A stretch of DNA of 64,000 nucleotides, taken from the NCBI GenBank assembly GCA_933228675.1, contig OW121743.1, forward strand, positions 11,305,464-11,369,463, given 5' to 3'. Position 1 is the stretch's first letter. Every line of letters starts with the position of its first letter. Both the position numbers and the translations under genes were made by a program. Below the pieces are notes generated by a model. That model did not search any database. It was not told the DNA's origin and saw only the letters and a list, made by a program, of their open reading frames with translations. The stretch is from Stomorhina lunata (Eukaryota; Arthropoda; Insecta; Diptera; Rhiniidae). Below, piece after piece: positions 10,396-23,289 of the stretch.

Positions 10396-13345
10396 AAAAA
10401 TTTCAAAAATTTCCTATTTTTATAGGAAATTTTTCAAAAATTTCCTATTTTTATAGGAAATTTTTCAAAAATTTCCTATTTTTATAGGAAATTTTTCAAA
10501 ATTTTCCTATTTTTATAGGAAATTTTTCAAAAAATTCCTATTTTTATAGGAAATTTTTAAAAAATTTCCTATTTTCATAGGAAAATTTTAAAAAATTTCC
10601 TATTTTTATAGGAATATTTTCAAAACTTTACTATTTTTATAGGAATATTTTCAAAAATTTACTATTTTTATAGGAAATTTTACAAAAATTTCCTATTTTT
10701 ATAGGAAATTTTTCAAAAGTTTCCTATTTTTAAAGGAAAATTTTCAAAAATTTCCTATTTTTATAGGAAATTTTTCAAAAATTTCCTATTTTTATAGGAA
10801 ATTTTTCAAAAAATTCCTATTTTTATAGGAAATTTTTAAAAAATTTCCTATTTTTATTAGTAATTTTTCAAAAATTTCCTATTTTTATAGGAATATTTTC
10901 AAAAATTTACTATTTTTATAGGAATATTTTCAAAAATTTACTATTTTTATAGGAAATTTTACAAAAATTTCCTATTTTTATAGGAAATTTTTCAAAAATT
11001 TCCTATTTTTATAGGAAATTTTTCAAAAATTTCCTATTTTTATAGGAAATTTTTCAAAAATTTCCTATTTTTATAGGAAATTTTTCAAAAATTTCCTATT
11101 TTTATAGGAAATTTTTCAAAAATTTCCTATTTTTAAAGGAAATTTTTCAAAAATTTCCTATTTTTAAAGGAAATTTTTCAAAAATTTCCTATTTTTATAG
11201 AAAATTTTTCAAAAATTTCCTATTTTTATAGAAAATTTTTCAAAAATTTCCTATTTTTATAGGAAAATTTTCAAAAATTTCCTATTTTATTCAAAAATTT
11301 CCTATTATTATTCAAAAATTTCCTATTTTTAAATAGGAAATTTTTCAAAAATTTCCTATTTTTAAATAGGAAATTTTTCAAAAATTTCCTATTTTTATAG
11401 GAATATTTTCAAAAATTTACTATTTTTATAGGAAATTTTACAAAAATTTCCTATTTTTATAGGAAATTTTTCAAAAATTTCCTATTTTTATAGGAAATTT
11501 TTCAAAAATTTCCTATTTTTATAGGAAATTTTTCAAAAATTTCATATTTTTAAAGGAAATTTTTCAAAAATTTCCTATTTTTATAGAAAATTTTTCAAAA
11601 ATTTCCTATTTTTATAGGAAATTTTTCAAAAATTTCCTATTTTATTCAAAAATTTCCTATTATTATTCAAAAATTTCCTATTTTTATATAGGAAATTTTT
11701 CAAAAATTTCCTATTTTTAAATAGGAAATTTTTCAAAAATTTCCTATTTTTATAGAGGAAATTTTAAAAAAATTTCCTATTTTTTATATAGGAAATTTTT
11801 CAAAAATTTCCTATTTTTATATAGCAAATTTTTCAAAAATTTCCTATTTTTATATAGGAAATTTTTCATAAATTTCCTATTTTTATATAGGAAATTTTTC
11901 AAAAATTTCCTATTTTTATATAGGAAATTTTTCAAAAATTTCCTATTTTTATATAGGAAATTTTTCAAAAATTTCCTATTTTTATATAGCAAATTTTTCA
12001 AAAACTTCCTATTTTTATATAGGAAATTTTTCATAAATTTCCTATTTTTATATAGGAAATTTTTCAAAAATTTCCTATTTTTATATAGGAAATTTTTCAA
12101 AAATTTCCTATTTTTATATAGGAAATTTTTCAAAAATTTCCTATTTTTATATAGGAAATTTTTCAAAAATTTCCTATTTTTATATAGGAAATTTTTCAAA
12201 AATTTCCTATTTTTATATAGGAAATTTTTCAAAAATTTCCTATTTTTATATAGGAATATTTTACAAAAATTTCCTATTTTTATAGAAAATTTTTCAAAAA
12301 TTTCCTATTTTTATAGGAAATTTTTCAAAAATTTCCTATTTTTATAGGAAATTTTTCAAAAATTTCCTATTTTTATAGGAAATTTTTCAAAAATTTCCTA
12401 TTTTTAAAGGAAATTTTTCAAAAATTTCCTATTTTTATAGAAAATTTTTCAAAAATTTCCTATTTTTATAGGAAATTTTTCAAAAATTTCCTATTTTATT
12501 CAAAAATTTCCTATTATTATTCAAAAATTTCCCATTTTTATATAGGAAATTTTTCAAAAATTTCCTATTTTTATATAGGAAATTTTTCAAAAATTTTCTA
12601 TTTTTATATAGGAAATTTTTTAAAAATTTCCTATTTTTATATAGGAAATTTTTCAAAAATTTCCTTTTTTTATAGGAAATTTTTCAAAAATTTCCTATTT
12701 TTATATAGGAAATTTTTCAAAAATTTCCTATTTTTATTAGGAAATTTTTCAAAAATTTCCTATTTTTATATAGGAAATTTTTCAAAAATTTCCTATTTTT
12801 ATAAAGGAAATTTTTCAAAAATTTCCTATTTTTATATAGGAAATTTTTCAAAAATTTCCTATTTTTATAGGAAATTTTTCAAAAGTTTCCTATTTTTAAA
12901 GGACATTTTTCAAAAATTTTTTATTTTTATAAGAAATTTTTCAAAAATTTGTTATTTTTGTAGGAAATTTTTCACAAATTTCCTATTTTTATAAGAAATT
13001 TTTCAAAAATTTCCTATTTTTATAGGAATTTTTTTAAAAAATTCCTATTTTTGTAGGAAATTTTTCAAAAATTTTTTATGGGAATTTTCCTATTTTTAGA
13101 GGAAATTTTTCAAAATTTCCTATTTTTATAGGAAATTTTTCAAAAATTTCTAATTTTTATAGGAAATTTTTCAAAATTTCCTATTTTTATAGGAAATTTT
13201 TCAAAAATTTCCTATTTTATAGGAAATTTTTCAAAAATTTCCTATTTTATAGGAAATTTTTCAAACATTTCCTATTTTTAAAGGAAATGTTTGAATTTTT
13301 GTTTTACAAATTTCCTATTTATATTGAAAATTTTAAATTTTTTTC
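10396..13345. repeat. 31-bp hairpin minisatellite array 3
   Basis: Units combine TTTCCTATTTTTATAGGAAA, an 8-bp perfect stem (TTTCCTAT/ATAGGAAA) around TTTT, with a TTTTTCAAAAA linker; the period is 31 bp and there are about 95 units. Several units lack the second arm (11287-11330, 11638-11680, 12490-12530), and this truncated motif recurs as part of larger duplicated blocks. Confidence 0.95.
11776..12255. repeat. 33-bp variant sub-array in array 3
   Basis: In this part the hairpin loop gains two bases (TATTTTTATATAGG), making the period 33 bp. Because 33 is divisible by three, one frame stays open for 151 codons as an 11-residue repeat (KNFLYKNRKFL). This is an arithmetic effect of the repeat length. 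Confidence 0.9.
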
Positions 13346-14587
13346 CACACAATTTCCTTGCATACCTTAAGGCTTTCTTATGCTTTTATGAATTCCCTCC
13401 TTTACACACCTGCTCATGTTTATCTCCATATTCATGTTAAGCATTTAACATAATGCCGGGATTAAAAACCATCGTATTTACTGGCATTATATCAACTACT
13501 TCATGCAGCAGCATGTCAAGATTACTTTTTTAATGGGATTTTAGAGTATAATGCGTATAAGGTGGGAAGAGGAGCCGGATTAAAAAAGGATATTTGCTAT
13601 AAAAATAAACTAATTTATCTAAAAGAAGCCGTTGGAGAACAATTTTCTTAAAGTGGATGGGTAATGTTATTATTGGACTTATTAGTAAAAGATTCTTAAA
13701 AGTTATAATCCAAAATTATAGATCAAGTTAATTTCAAAGAAACAGGGAAAGATATGGCTTAAAATAAATACCACATCAAGCTTTTTATGTAGACCTGATA
13801 TCGATTCCGAATTTTTAAGAAAAAAAAATGAATTTTGTTAAATTTCTTTTCGGAATCGAGAACTGAACCAAATGGGAATTATATCAAAATTTGATTAAAA
13901 CATAACATAGATTTCTCAGCTGATCTGATAGATAGATTATTTTCCAATTATTTCAATAAAAAAATAAAACTATTGGAAGGAACATTCGAACTAAATGAGA
14001 ATTATATAAAAATTTGTATCTTATATAACATAGGTCTATTATGTGATCCAATAGAATATTTTACAATCGAAATTTATGATAAAAGTTTACGGCTTTGCAA
14101 AATTTAATTTGAAATCCATTGCGAAAATTTCATTAAGATAATGGTTCCAAATTAATAGTGTTAGCAATTAACTCATGAACAAATCTCCCCAAATCTATCT
14201 CAATCATTTTTGGAAAATTATCTCAAGTAATTTGATTTTCTGAAGATAACCTAATTTTTCATTAAACATTTGTTATAGGCCATAACAACAGAAAAGGAAG
14301 CAATTAAAATGGTATGGAACATAACCCAGAAGTACCATATTGAATGATTGGCCTACAAAACTATTGCAATAGCAGGAATATGAACCATTCGCTTGGTGTT
14401 CGAAGGGGTAATAGGATCCTTTTGGATCAATGACAGCTTTCTTAAAATTAGCTAAGAAACTCAAATTGAAGACAATTGGAGCACTTTCAAAACTTTTGGG
14501 ATCATATAGATTTGAGCACAAACAAATAGAGACTGTATATAACAAAGGCTATTTATAAAAGTCTTTAACTCTTTCGTGTCAGCTTTC
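13346..14587. other. Single-copy spacer interrupting the hairpin array
   Basis: AT-rich DNA between two blocks of the same minisatellite. A perfect 11-bp inverted repeat (TCGATTCCGAA / TTCGGAATCGA) is at 13801-13811 and 13848-13858. A 90-codon minus-strand frame at 14273-14545 has mixed composition but no domain I recognise; I do not call it a gene. Confidence 0.5.
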
Positions 14588-16191
14588 CTATCTCTTTAGA
14601 AAATTTTTAATAATTTTTCTATTTTTACAAAAAATTTTTCAAAAACTTACTATCTTTATCGGAAATTTTTCAAAAATTTCCTATTTTTATAGGAATTTTT
14701 TTAAAAATTTCCTATTTTTATAGGAAATTTCTCAAAAATTTCCTATTTTTATAGGAAATTTCTCAAAAATTTCCTATTTTTATAGGAAATTTTTCAAAAA
14801 TTTCCTATTTTTATAGGAAATTTTTTAAAAATTTCCTATTTTTATAAGAAATGTTTCAAAAATTTCCAATTTTTATAAGAAATTTTTCAAAAATTTCCTA
14901 TTTTTATAGGAAATTTTTCAAAAATTTCCTATTGTTATAGGAAATTTTTCAAAAATTTCCTATTTTTATAAGAAATTTTTCAAAAATTTCCTATTTTTAT
15001 AGGAAATTTTTCAAAAATTTCCTATTTTTATAGGAAATTTTTCAAAAATTTCCTATTTTTATAGGAAATTTTTCAAAAATTTCCTATTTTTATAGGAAAT
15101 TTTTCAAAAATTTCCTATTTTTATAGGAAATTTTTCAAAAATTTCCTATTTTTATAGGAAATTTTTCAAAAATTTCCTATTTTTATAGGAAATTTTTCAA
15201 AAATTTCCTATTTTTATAGGAAATTTTTCAAAAATTTCCTATTTTTATAGGAAATTTTTCAAAAATTTCCTATTTTTATAGGAAATTTTTCAAAAATTTC
15301 CTATTTTTATAGGAAATTTTTCAAAAATTTCCTATTTTTATAGGAAATTTTTCAAAAATTTCCTATTTTTATAGGAAATTTTTCAAAAATTTCCTATTTT
15401 TATAGGAAATTTTTCAAAAATTTTTTAAAAATTTCTTATTTTTATAGGAAATTTTTTAAAAATTTCTTATTTTTATAGGAAATTTTTTAAAAATTTCCTA
15501 TTTTTAAAGGAAATTTTTCAAAAATTTCCTATTTTTATAGGAAATTTTTCAAATATTTCCTATTTTTATAGGAAATTTTTCAAAAATTTCCTATTTTTAT
15601 AGGAAATTTTTCAAAAATTTCCTATTTTTATAGGAAATTTTTCAAAAATTTCTTATTTTTATAGGAAATTTTTCAAAAATTTCTTATTTTTATAGGAAAT
15701 TTTTCAAAAATTTCCTATTTTTATAGGAAATTTTTCAAAAATTTCCTATTTTTATAGGAAATTTTTCAAAAATTTCCTATTTTTATAGGAAATTTTTCAA
15801 AAATTTCCTATTTTTATAGGAAATTTTTCAAAAATTTCCTATTTTTATAGGAAATTTTTCAAAAATTTCCTATTTTTATAGGAAATTTTTCAAAATTTTC
15901 CTTTTTTATAAGAAATTTGTCAAAAATTTCCTATACTTATAGGAAGTTTTTCAAAAATGTCCTATTTTTATAGGAAATTTTTCAAAAATTTCCAATTTTT
16001 CAAAATTTTCCTATTTTTATAGGAAATTTTTCAAAAATTTCCTTTTTTTTATAGGAAATTTGTCTAAAATTTCCTATATTTATAGGAAATTTTTAAAAAA
16101 TTTCCTATATTTATAGGAAGTTGTTCAAAAATTTCTTATTTTTATAGGAAATTTTTCAAAAATTTCTTATTTTTATTGGAAATTTTTCAAC
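14588..16191. repeat. 31-bp hairpin minisatellite array 3b
   Basis: Same unit as array 3. Units from about 14990 to 15410 are nearly identical to each other, while both edges are degenerate (TTCTTATTTTTATTGG and similar), as expected when turnover is strongest in the middle of an array. Confidence 0.95.
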
Positions 16192-17670
16192 AGGGTTAAT
16201 CAGGCATATTAAAGCCTATCATTTGGTTCCTTTCTTTTAATGAAACATAGATATTTTGTGTTTTAGTTTCAAAAGCCATTGGCTTGAAACGTGCCTACAT
16301 TCATCCATTAGAAACTCAACTACTTTGAACCTATCAATACTGTAATCCAAAGACAATCTATATCCTCCTTTGCTATAAATTTGAAAAATGCTTTGCTTTT
16401 ATGGAGTTTTGTTCGAAGTGTTAGAAGGATGAATGACATTAGGAAATGTTTTCCAAAATCAATGAATACAAAGGAAAGATTTAATCAGTTTAAGTCTATA
16501 ATGACTTTAAAAAAATCCGTTTTCTTTGTGTTCTTAGAAAAGGTTAGTTCAGTGGAGTAAGGGTTCGTTGTAAAGGCTATTATTCGGCAACTAAAAATTC
16601 AATTAAGGTAAGGAAAATGGATGTGATGACAATAGGTTGAATTTTAGTTTAAAATAATTGAAGAATCGTAATAAAGTGTTACGATAAGAAATTTTAAAGC
16701 TTTTTATTATAAAAAGCACCTAAAAGTATACTGTGGTTTAATGAATTTGATTTTATGATACAAAGAAGACTGAAGGTCTTGGAAAATGATGTTAAATTAG
16801 AGCTGCCAATTAAATAAACAAAAAATATTGTTTAATTCGATTTATTATTATTTTGAAATTGAAAAGTACCTAAAAGTATGCTGCGGTTTATTGGGAGAAA
16901 ACCCCCCTTTGCTTATACTACATATTTATATATAACAAGAATTTTAAAGTACTATCAAAAAAATTTTAATCGTTATTATTTCATAATCCATATCTAAATA
17001 TTTCAATATTCTCCCACCCAAAACTATACTATAGTTTATTAAAACTTAACTAAAATACCTAAAATTAAGCAAATTTTGTTTGCAAAATATTGGTGGTAAT
17101 GTTAGTGCTGCTGCTGGAAAAATATTTCACTAAATCCGTCCAATATTTAGTATTCCAAAACCTCTTTGCGTGTATACATTATCAAATCTGAATGATAAAC
17201 ACTGAACAGATATGAGAATAGCAATTTTTAACGTTCCCCACGCCACAACTGGACTCTACGTGTTTTGTTTATAATGTGTCATTGTTTGGTCAATGTGGTT
17301 TTTTGTGCAAACATTTTCGTTTTTAGTTTTAGATTTTGTTTTGTTAAAGTTGCACTAAAAAAAAAATCAAACATTCCACTAAATACTTGGCAGATTAAGT
17401 TTGTTGGAAAAGAATACATTTCAGAAAAGGGTATTTTAAAAGGAAGTGTTAGAAGCATAGTCCCCTAAGAAAGTTCTAGACTCAAAACGTATATGGAATG
17501 GAAACGAATAATAAAGTGAGAAAAAATTAAGCAACAGATTCCCGTAGTCGATTCATAATGAAACTAGTGAGATTCTAAAGGAAATTATATAGTATACTTT
17601 TAGGATGTTGTAGAAAATATAAGTATAAACAACAAACAAGTAAGAGTGTTACTTTGCGCTGTTGCGAATC
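16192..17670. other. Single-copy AT-rich DNA
   Basis: A few short local repeats (AAAAGTACCTAAAAGTAT at two places near 16715 and 16862) are present. A 67-codon frame at 17265-17468 is not supported as a gene. Nothing else is visible. Confidence 0.45.
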
Positions 17671-17799
17671 TTATATACCCACAGTCAAGTTGTGTTAAAT
17701 TAAGAAACATACTTCATATATCTACAAGGCTGCAGCTAGTTCAAAATGTGGACCAAATTCGAAAAAATCTGTTACGCTAGTCTGTATTGTTGGTAAAAC

Positions 17800-18310
17800 T
17801 CTAAAAGGGTAAAAACGGGTAAAAAGGGGAAAAAATCGAAAACGTTATATCTCCTAAAGTAATAGGTATATAAACAAAATTAAAATTACGTTTTAAACAG
17901 CTATGGAAATAAGCGGATAGGTTTTTGTTAATTTTTTGAAACTATGTACGATAGAGGGTAAAAAAGGGTGATAATAGTTTTTTTGGTACTTTTTTAACCC
18001 ACTCTTATATTTTAAACCAAAGAATATAGAAAGGAACTTTGTACTGCAGTCAATAGATGTGAAAGAAATATTGAACACGTACTTGGTACTTTTTTGATTT
18101 TGGAGCCAAAATGGGTAAAAAAGGGATAAAATGATAACTTAACATCTCAAAAGTAATATGAATAAGGAATTATGTTAACTGCGTTTGTAAGTTGGTAAGA
18201 CTAATTTCCGTTAGGTGGCGCCACTGAAAATTACTAAAAATTAATTAAATCGTAAACTGTATATTTGATCATGCTATGATCTTTAGCAAAGTTGTAGCGC
18301 ATGAGGCGGC
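17800..18310 (-). repeat. Inverted partial copy of the 52-55 kb dispersed repeat
   Basis: On the minus strand this segment matches the elements at 52174-53700 and 53715-55191: the CATCTATTGATTGCAGTAC part, the GTTTAAAACGTAAT part, the poly-C/T stretch TTTTTCCCCTTTTTACCC, and one unit of the 132-bp internal repeat ending in CAGTGGCGCCACCT. It lacks the hairpin end. Confidence 0.8.
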
Positions 18311-19214
18311 AAAGGTTTTTTAGTTGTGGTCATAGCTGTCATAGTTTCTGATATATTAGCTTTTAACTGGCCTTTGTTACATTTTTCTATGGTTCCCGCG
18401 AGTGTTTTTTATATGAAAGCTATAGTCATATATGGACCAATTCCTATAAAATTTAATATACTGACCAATAGTTACATAAAACTTCTCTATACTAAATTTT
18501 GTCGTCATAGCTATTACAGTTGTATTCAATTTATCAGCATTCATGTGTTTCCCGGGGCGGGGTTATATGGGAGCTCTAACTAGATGTGAACCGATTTCGC
18601 CCATTTTCAGTACGCAACTTTTGTTACATATCAAAAATACTTTTGTAGAATTTTGTCCCTCTAGCTCTTGTAGTTAAGGAGCCATCACGCTTTTGTCTGA
18701 CGGACATAAACCGTCTTTTCTTTTTGTATTTTTGCGTTTCCGTAAGTTTTTTATATGGGAGCTATGGTCAAATGGTGACCAATTATTACAAAATTTGTCA
18801 CACTGACTGGTATGTACATAAGACTTCCCTGTGCTTAATTTGGTGGTTAAAGCTATTACAGTTTATCACTTATTTGCATTTAAGTGTATTTTAGGTGAAA
18901 TTTAGGGTGTTTCGGTAAGTTTTTTGTATGGGAGCTATGGTTAAATTTCAATGAAATTATACATGCGGCCTAGTGCTTATGTAAGACTTCTTTGTGCTAA
19001 ATTTTATTGCCATACCTGCAATATTTTGTCATTTTTTAGCAAATAAGCGATTTGTCTAGACGATGTTACATGGGAGCTATGGTCAATTGTTAACCGATTT
19101 CGCCCAATTTAAATTCCAAAATTTTCCAAGAAATGAAGAATACTTTTGCCAGGTACTTTTGATCTAGCTCCATTTGTTTTTGTCCTATAGTGCCTTCTAC
19201 AGTCGGATAGACAT

Positions 19215-20127
<913 letters not shown>

Positions 20128-20381
20128 AAACAGGTGGACGGATATCGCTTAATCAGTATATATATCCCTAATGGTTTTTGAGCTAATATAAGGCAAGCTA
20201 CAAGCGGAGTGACAATCTCAATATAGCCCTTTATTTTTGATGGTGAGTATAAAAATAAAAATACAGCCGGGTTCGCACCCTAAAACGAAATCAATAGTAT
20301 ATTTAATATATATCCGATTGATGTAATTTCGCTGTTAGAATTCGATCAGAGACAAAAGTGAAAAATATTTATATCTAGCTA

Positions 20382-20789
20382 CTAGGACCTGGCGTTGCCC
20401 AGCTTAAAGAAAAAGGTTTGTACTAGTCCAACAACCATCAAATAATCGTCAAACAAACGACCGACAAACCATTATCAAAAATCATCAAATATTACCAATA
20501 TCCGTGCAGCCGTTTTCCGATTTTAAATGAATCAATAAATGGGGGCGTGGTAGGCGTATTAAAATGTTCTTTATATAAAAACTTTAATTGAATTACTACT
20601 AACGTTTAGGAAAAAAATACTCATATCCGTAAAGCCATTTTCCAATTTTAGATAAATAAAAAAGTTGGTGTGGTCAATTTATCTTAATGTAGGCTCCTAA
20701 CTTGGACTAAGACAAACAATTAAAAATTGTCTAAATCGGTCCAGCCGTTCTTCCCCGTTGAGGAACCGCTCGACCGATTTTGTGCAAAT
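20382..20789 (-). mobile_element. Helitron-like 3' end and fragment
   Basis: Read on the minus strand the segment ends CTGGGCAACGCCAGGTCCTAG and is followed by T. A CTGG/CCAG stem lies just before a terminal CTAG, which fits the Helitron rule of a hairpin followed by CTRR and insertion before T. Inside are two diverged copies of a piece containing ATATCCGTxxAGCCxTTTTCC. The other end is lost in, or hidden by, the adjoining 11-bp array. No coding sequence is present. Confidence 0.5.
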
Positions 20790-21604
20790 TTACTATTACT
20801 ATACTATTACTATACTATTACTATACTATTACTATACTATAACTATACTATCACTATACTATTACTATACCATTACTATACTATTACTAAAATATTACTA
20901 TACTATTACTATACTATTACTATACTATTACTATGCTATTACTATACTATTACAATACTATTACCATACTATTACTATACTATTACTATACTATTACTAT
21001 ACTATTACTATACTATTACTATGCTATTACTATACTATTACATATACTATTACTATACTATTGCTTAACTGTTACGATACTATTACTATACTATTACTAT
21101 ACTATTCCTATATTATTACTGTACTATTACTATACTATTACTATACTATTACTACACTATTACTATACTTTTACTTTACTATTACTATACTATTACTATA
21201 CTATTAATATACTATTACTATACTATTACTATACTATTACTATACTATTACTATGCTATTACTTTACTATTACTATACTATTACTATACTATTACTATAC
21301 TATTACTTTACTATTACTATACTATTACTATACTATAACTATGCTATTACTACTATTACAATACTATTACTATAATATTACTATACTATTACTAAACTAT
21401 TACTACACTAATACTATACTATTACTATGCTATTACTATACTATTACTATACTATTACGATACTATTACTATACTATTACTATGCTATTGCTATACTATT
21501 CCTATACTATTACTATGCTATTGCTATACTATTACTATACTATTACTATACTATCCAATTACTATACTATTACGACACTATATAGTATAGTATTACTATG
21601 CTAT
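20790..21604. repeat. 11-bp TACTATTACTA minisatellite
   Basis: About 72 units of TACTATTACTA with point variants. The 11-bp period is not a multiple of three, so each frame cycles through the same 11-residue YYYTITILLLY motif, and three overlapping stop-poor frames result. These are not genes. Confidence 0.95.
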
Positions 21605-23285
21605 GCTTTCATTACATTTTTTTAAAAAAAACCCTATGAAATGCCAAAAAAAAGTGCGAGGGAGAGATGTTGTGCTAACACGTAGAAAGCTCATAGTAGC
21701 GATTATCATGTTATATTGTCCCAGTAGTTCCATTAACAAGGGTCCTCTCCAATATTGTAGGACTGTTTTTAGAGTTTATCATAAGCTTATTATAGAAGTT
21801 AGACAATAGGTTACTTGAGGATAAACGTAAAAGTTGCCTTAAATGACCCTTCAAATTTTGAACCCCCGGGTTTTTAGTGTTTTTATATGGCCATGTTTGT
21901 GGGTATGATTTTTACATATTATTGTAAATAATTACAGTATGTAACTAAGCGAAAATATATTATCCTAGTACCACATCCTCCTTCTTTGTGCTAGTTAGCA
22001 CTGACCAGAAAAACCCATAAATGTTGGTCTAAATTTGCTTGTATTTCTCTGGAAATTGTATTCTATATGAGATTGGCTCTACATTATATTAAGCAGCAGA
22101 GGTCGTTTCATTTTATTATTCTTTTTGGCATTTTGGGGTGTTAAAATACCTTCACGAATTGTATTTTTGGCCAGTCATTTTTGCTACCTTCCCCGGCTAT
22201 AACTGGCTACAATTTAATGGTCTCTATTGTTTTGTGAATTGTTGATGATGATAATAATATTTCTATGAAATCCAATTATTAAATTGTATATCCTGGTCTA
22301 CGAATAGGATTTCATTAGTTAATTATTTTCTAATTAGAATCTGGTACCTCTAGATAAAGTAGTGAGAGATAGACAAAAGGATGTAAAGAGGAAAAGGCAG
22401 ATAAGGACGATTTAATAGAGAACAATTGAAATCAGGATTCTAGTTAATATGAAATTAAGTAAAGTTACAAAATTGTGTTAGACATTTAATTATGTTGGTT
22501 GGCAATAAAAGGTATATTAGCTTAGCTTTGTTTAATATTAAATAGAGTAATAAAAAAATCTTGATTTCTTTAAAAAATTACAAAATCTACAAATGCCAAT
22601 AACTAGAAGAAAACATAAAAATTCTCCTTTTATTCATAATGTCAACACCCTTCTTCTGTCAATTTTCAAAGTTCTCAAAGTTTAATACAAAATTTCCATA
22701 AGCTCTTCCAATTTTTATTTTAACAATTTTTATATTTTACTTTAATGATTTCAAATCCTCTTGAAAATATAAAAAAAAAACTCATAAGTGCTGCAGACAA
22801 AAATCCAATTATTTTGTCTACTGATTTCCTCGTTTGTGTTTTTACTCCAATCACACTCGTAATTCCTGTTCAGTCAGCAAAAAATTACAGTCATTATTCA
22901 TCATAAAAACTCCATAGTCTTGTTGGCCCCCCAAAACAAAAAACATTTGAAAATTATAGAAAATATAACAAAAAAACATTAAAACGTATCCTTTTGTTTT
23001 ATATATCTACTTTCCGTAAGATTAACGAAGTGATTTTGGGCACCTTGTTAAGTCACCCTTGAAATATGCTACAAAAATCTTGTCTAACAAAAGCAGAAAA
23101 ACATGTTTGTTGTCATTGTAAATGACAAAGGGAAAAAACAAAAAAGAAAAATTGGGAAAATATTTTAGAAATGTTTGGAAAAGGAAATGAAATATTAATT
23201 TTATTTTAATGCACGGAAAGAAATATATAATTTAAGTATTAATGCACTATAGTCGGTATAGACAAATTCTATAAACCATTTAAAC
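21605..23285. other. Single-copy AT-rich DNA
   Basis: No array, transposon end or convincing reading frame is visible. A 68-codon frame at 21603-21809 overlaps the end of the 11-bp array and is unsupported. Confidence 0.45.
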
Positions 23286-23289
23286 AAAA

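Noticed and set aside
11776..12232. 151-codon KNFLYKNRKFL repeat protein
   Set aside because: Only exists where the minisatellite period is 33 bp; flanking 31-bp units break the frame.
14273..14545. 90-codon minus-strand frame as a small gene
   Set aside because: No recognisable domain, no splice or promoter evidence, and it stands in AT-rich spacer DNA; left uncalled.
20727..21625. Tyr/Thr/Ile/Leu-rich overlapping frames
   Set aside because: Pure translation of the 11-bp TACTATTACTA repeat in all three frames.
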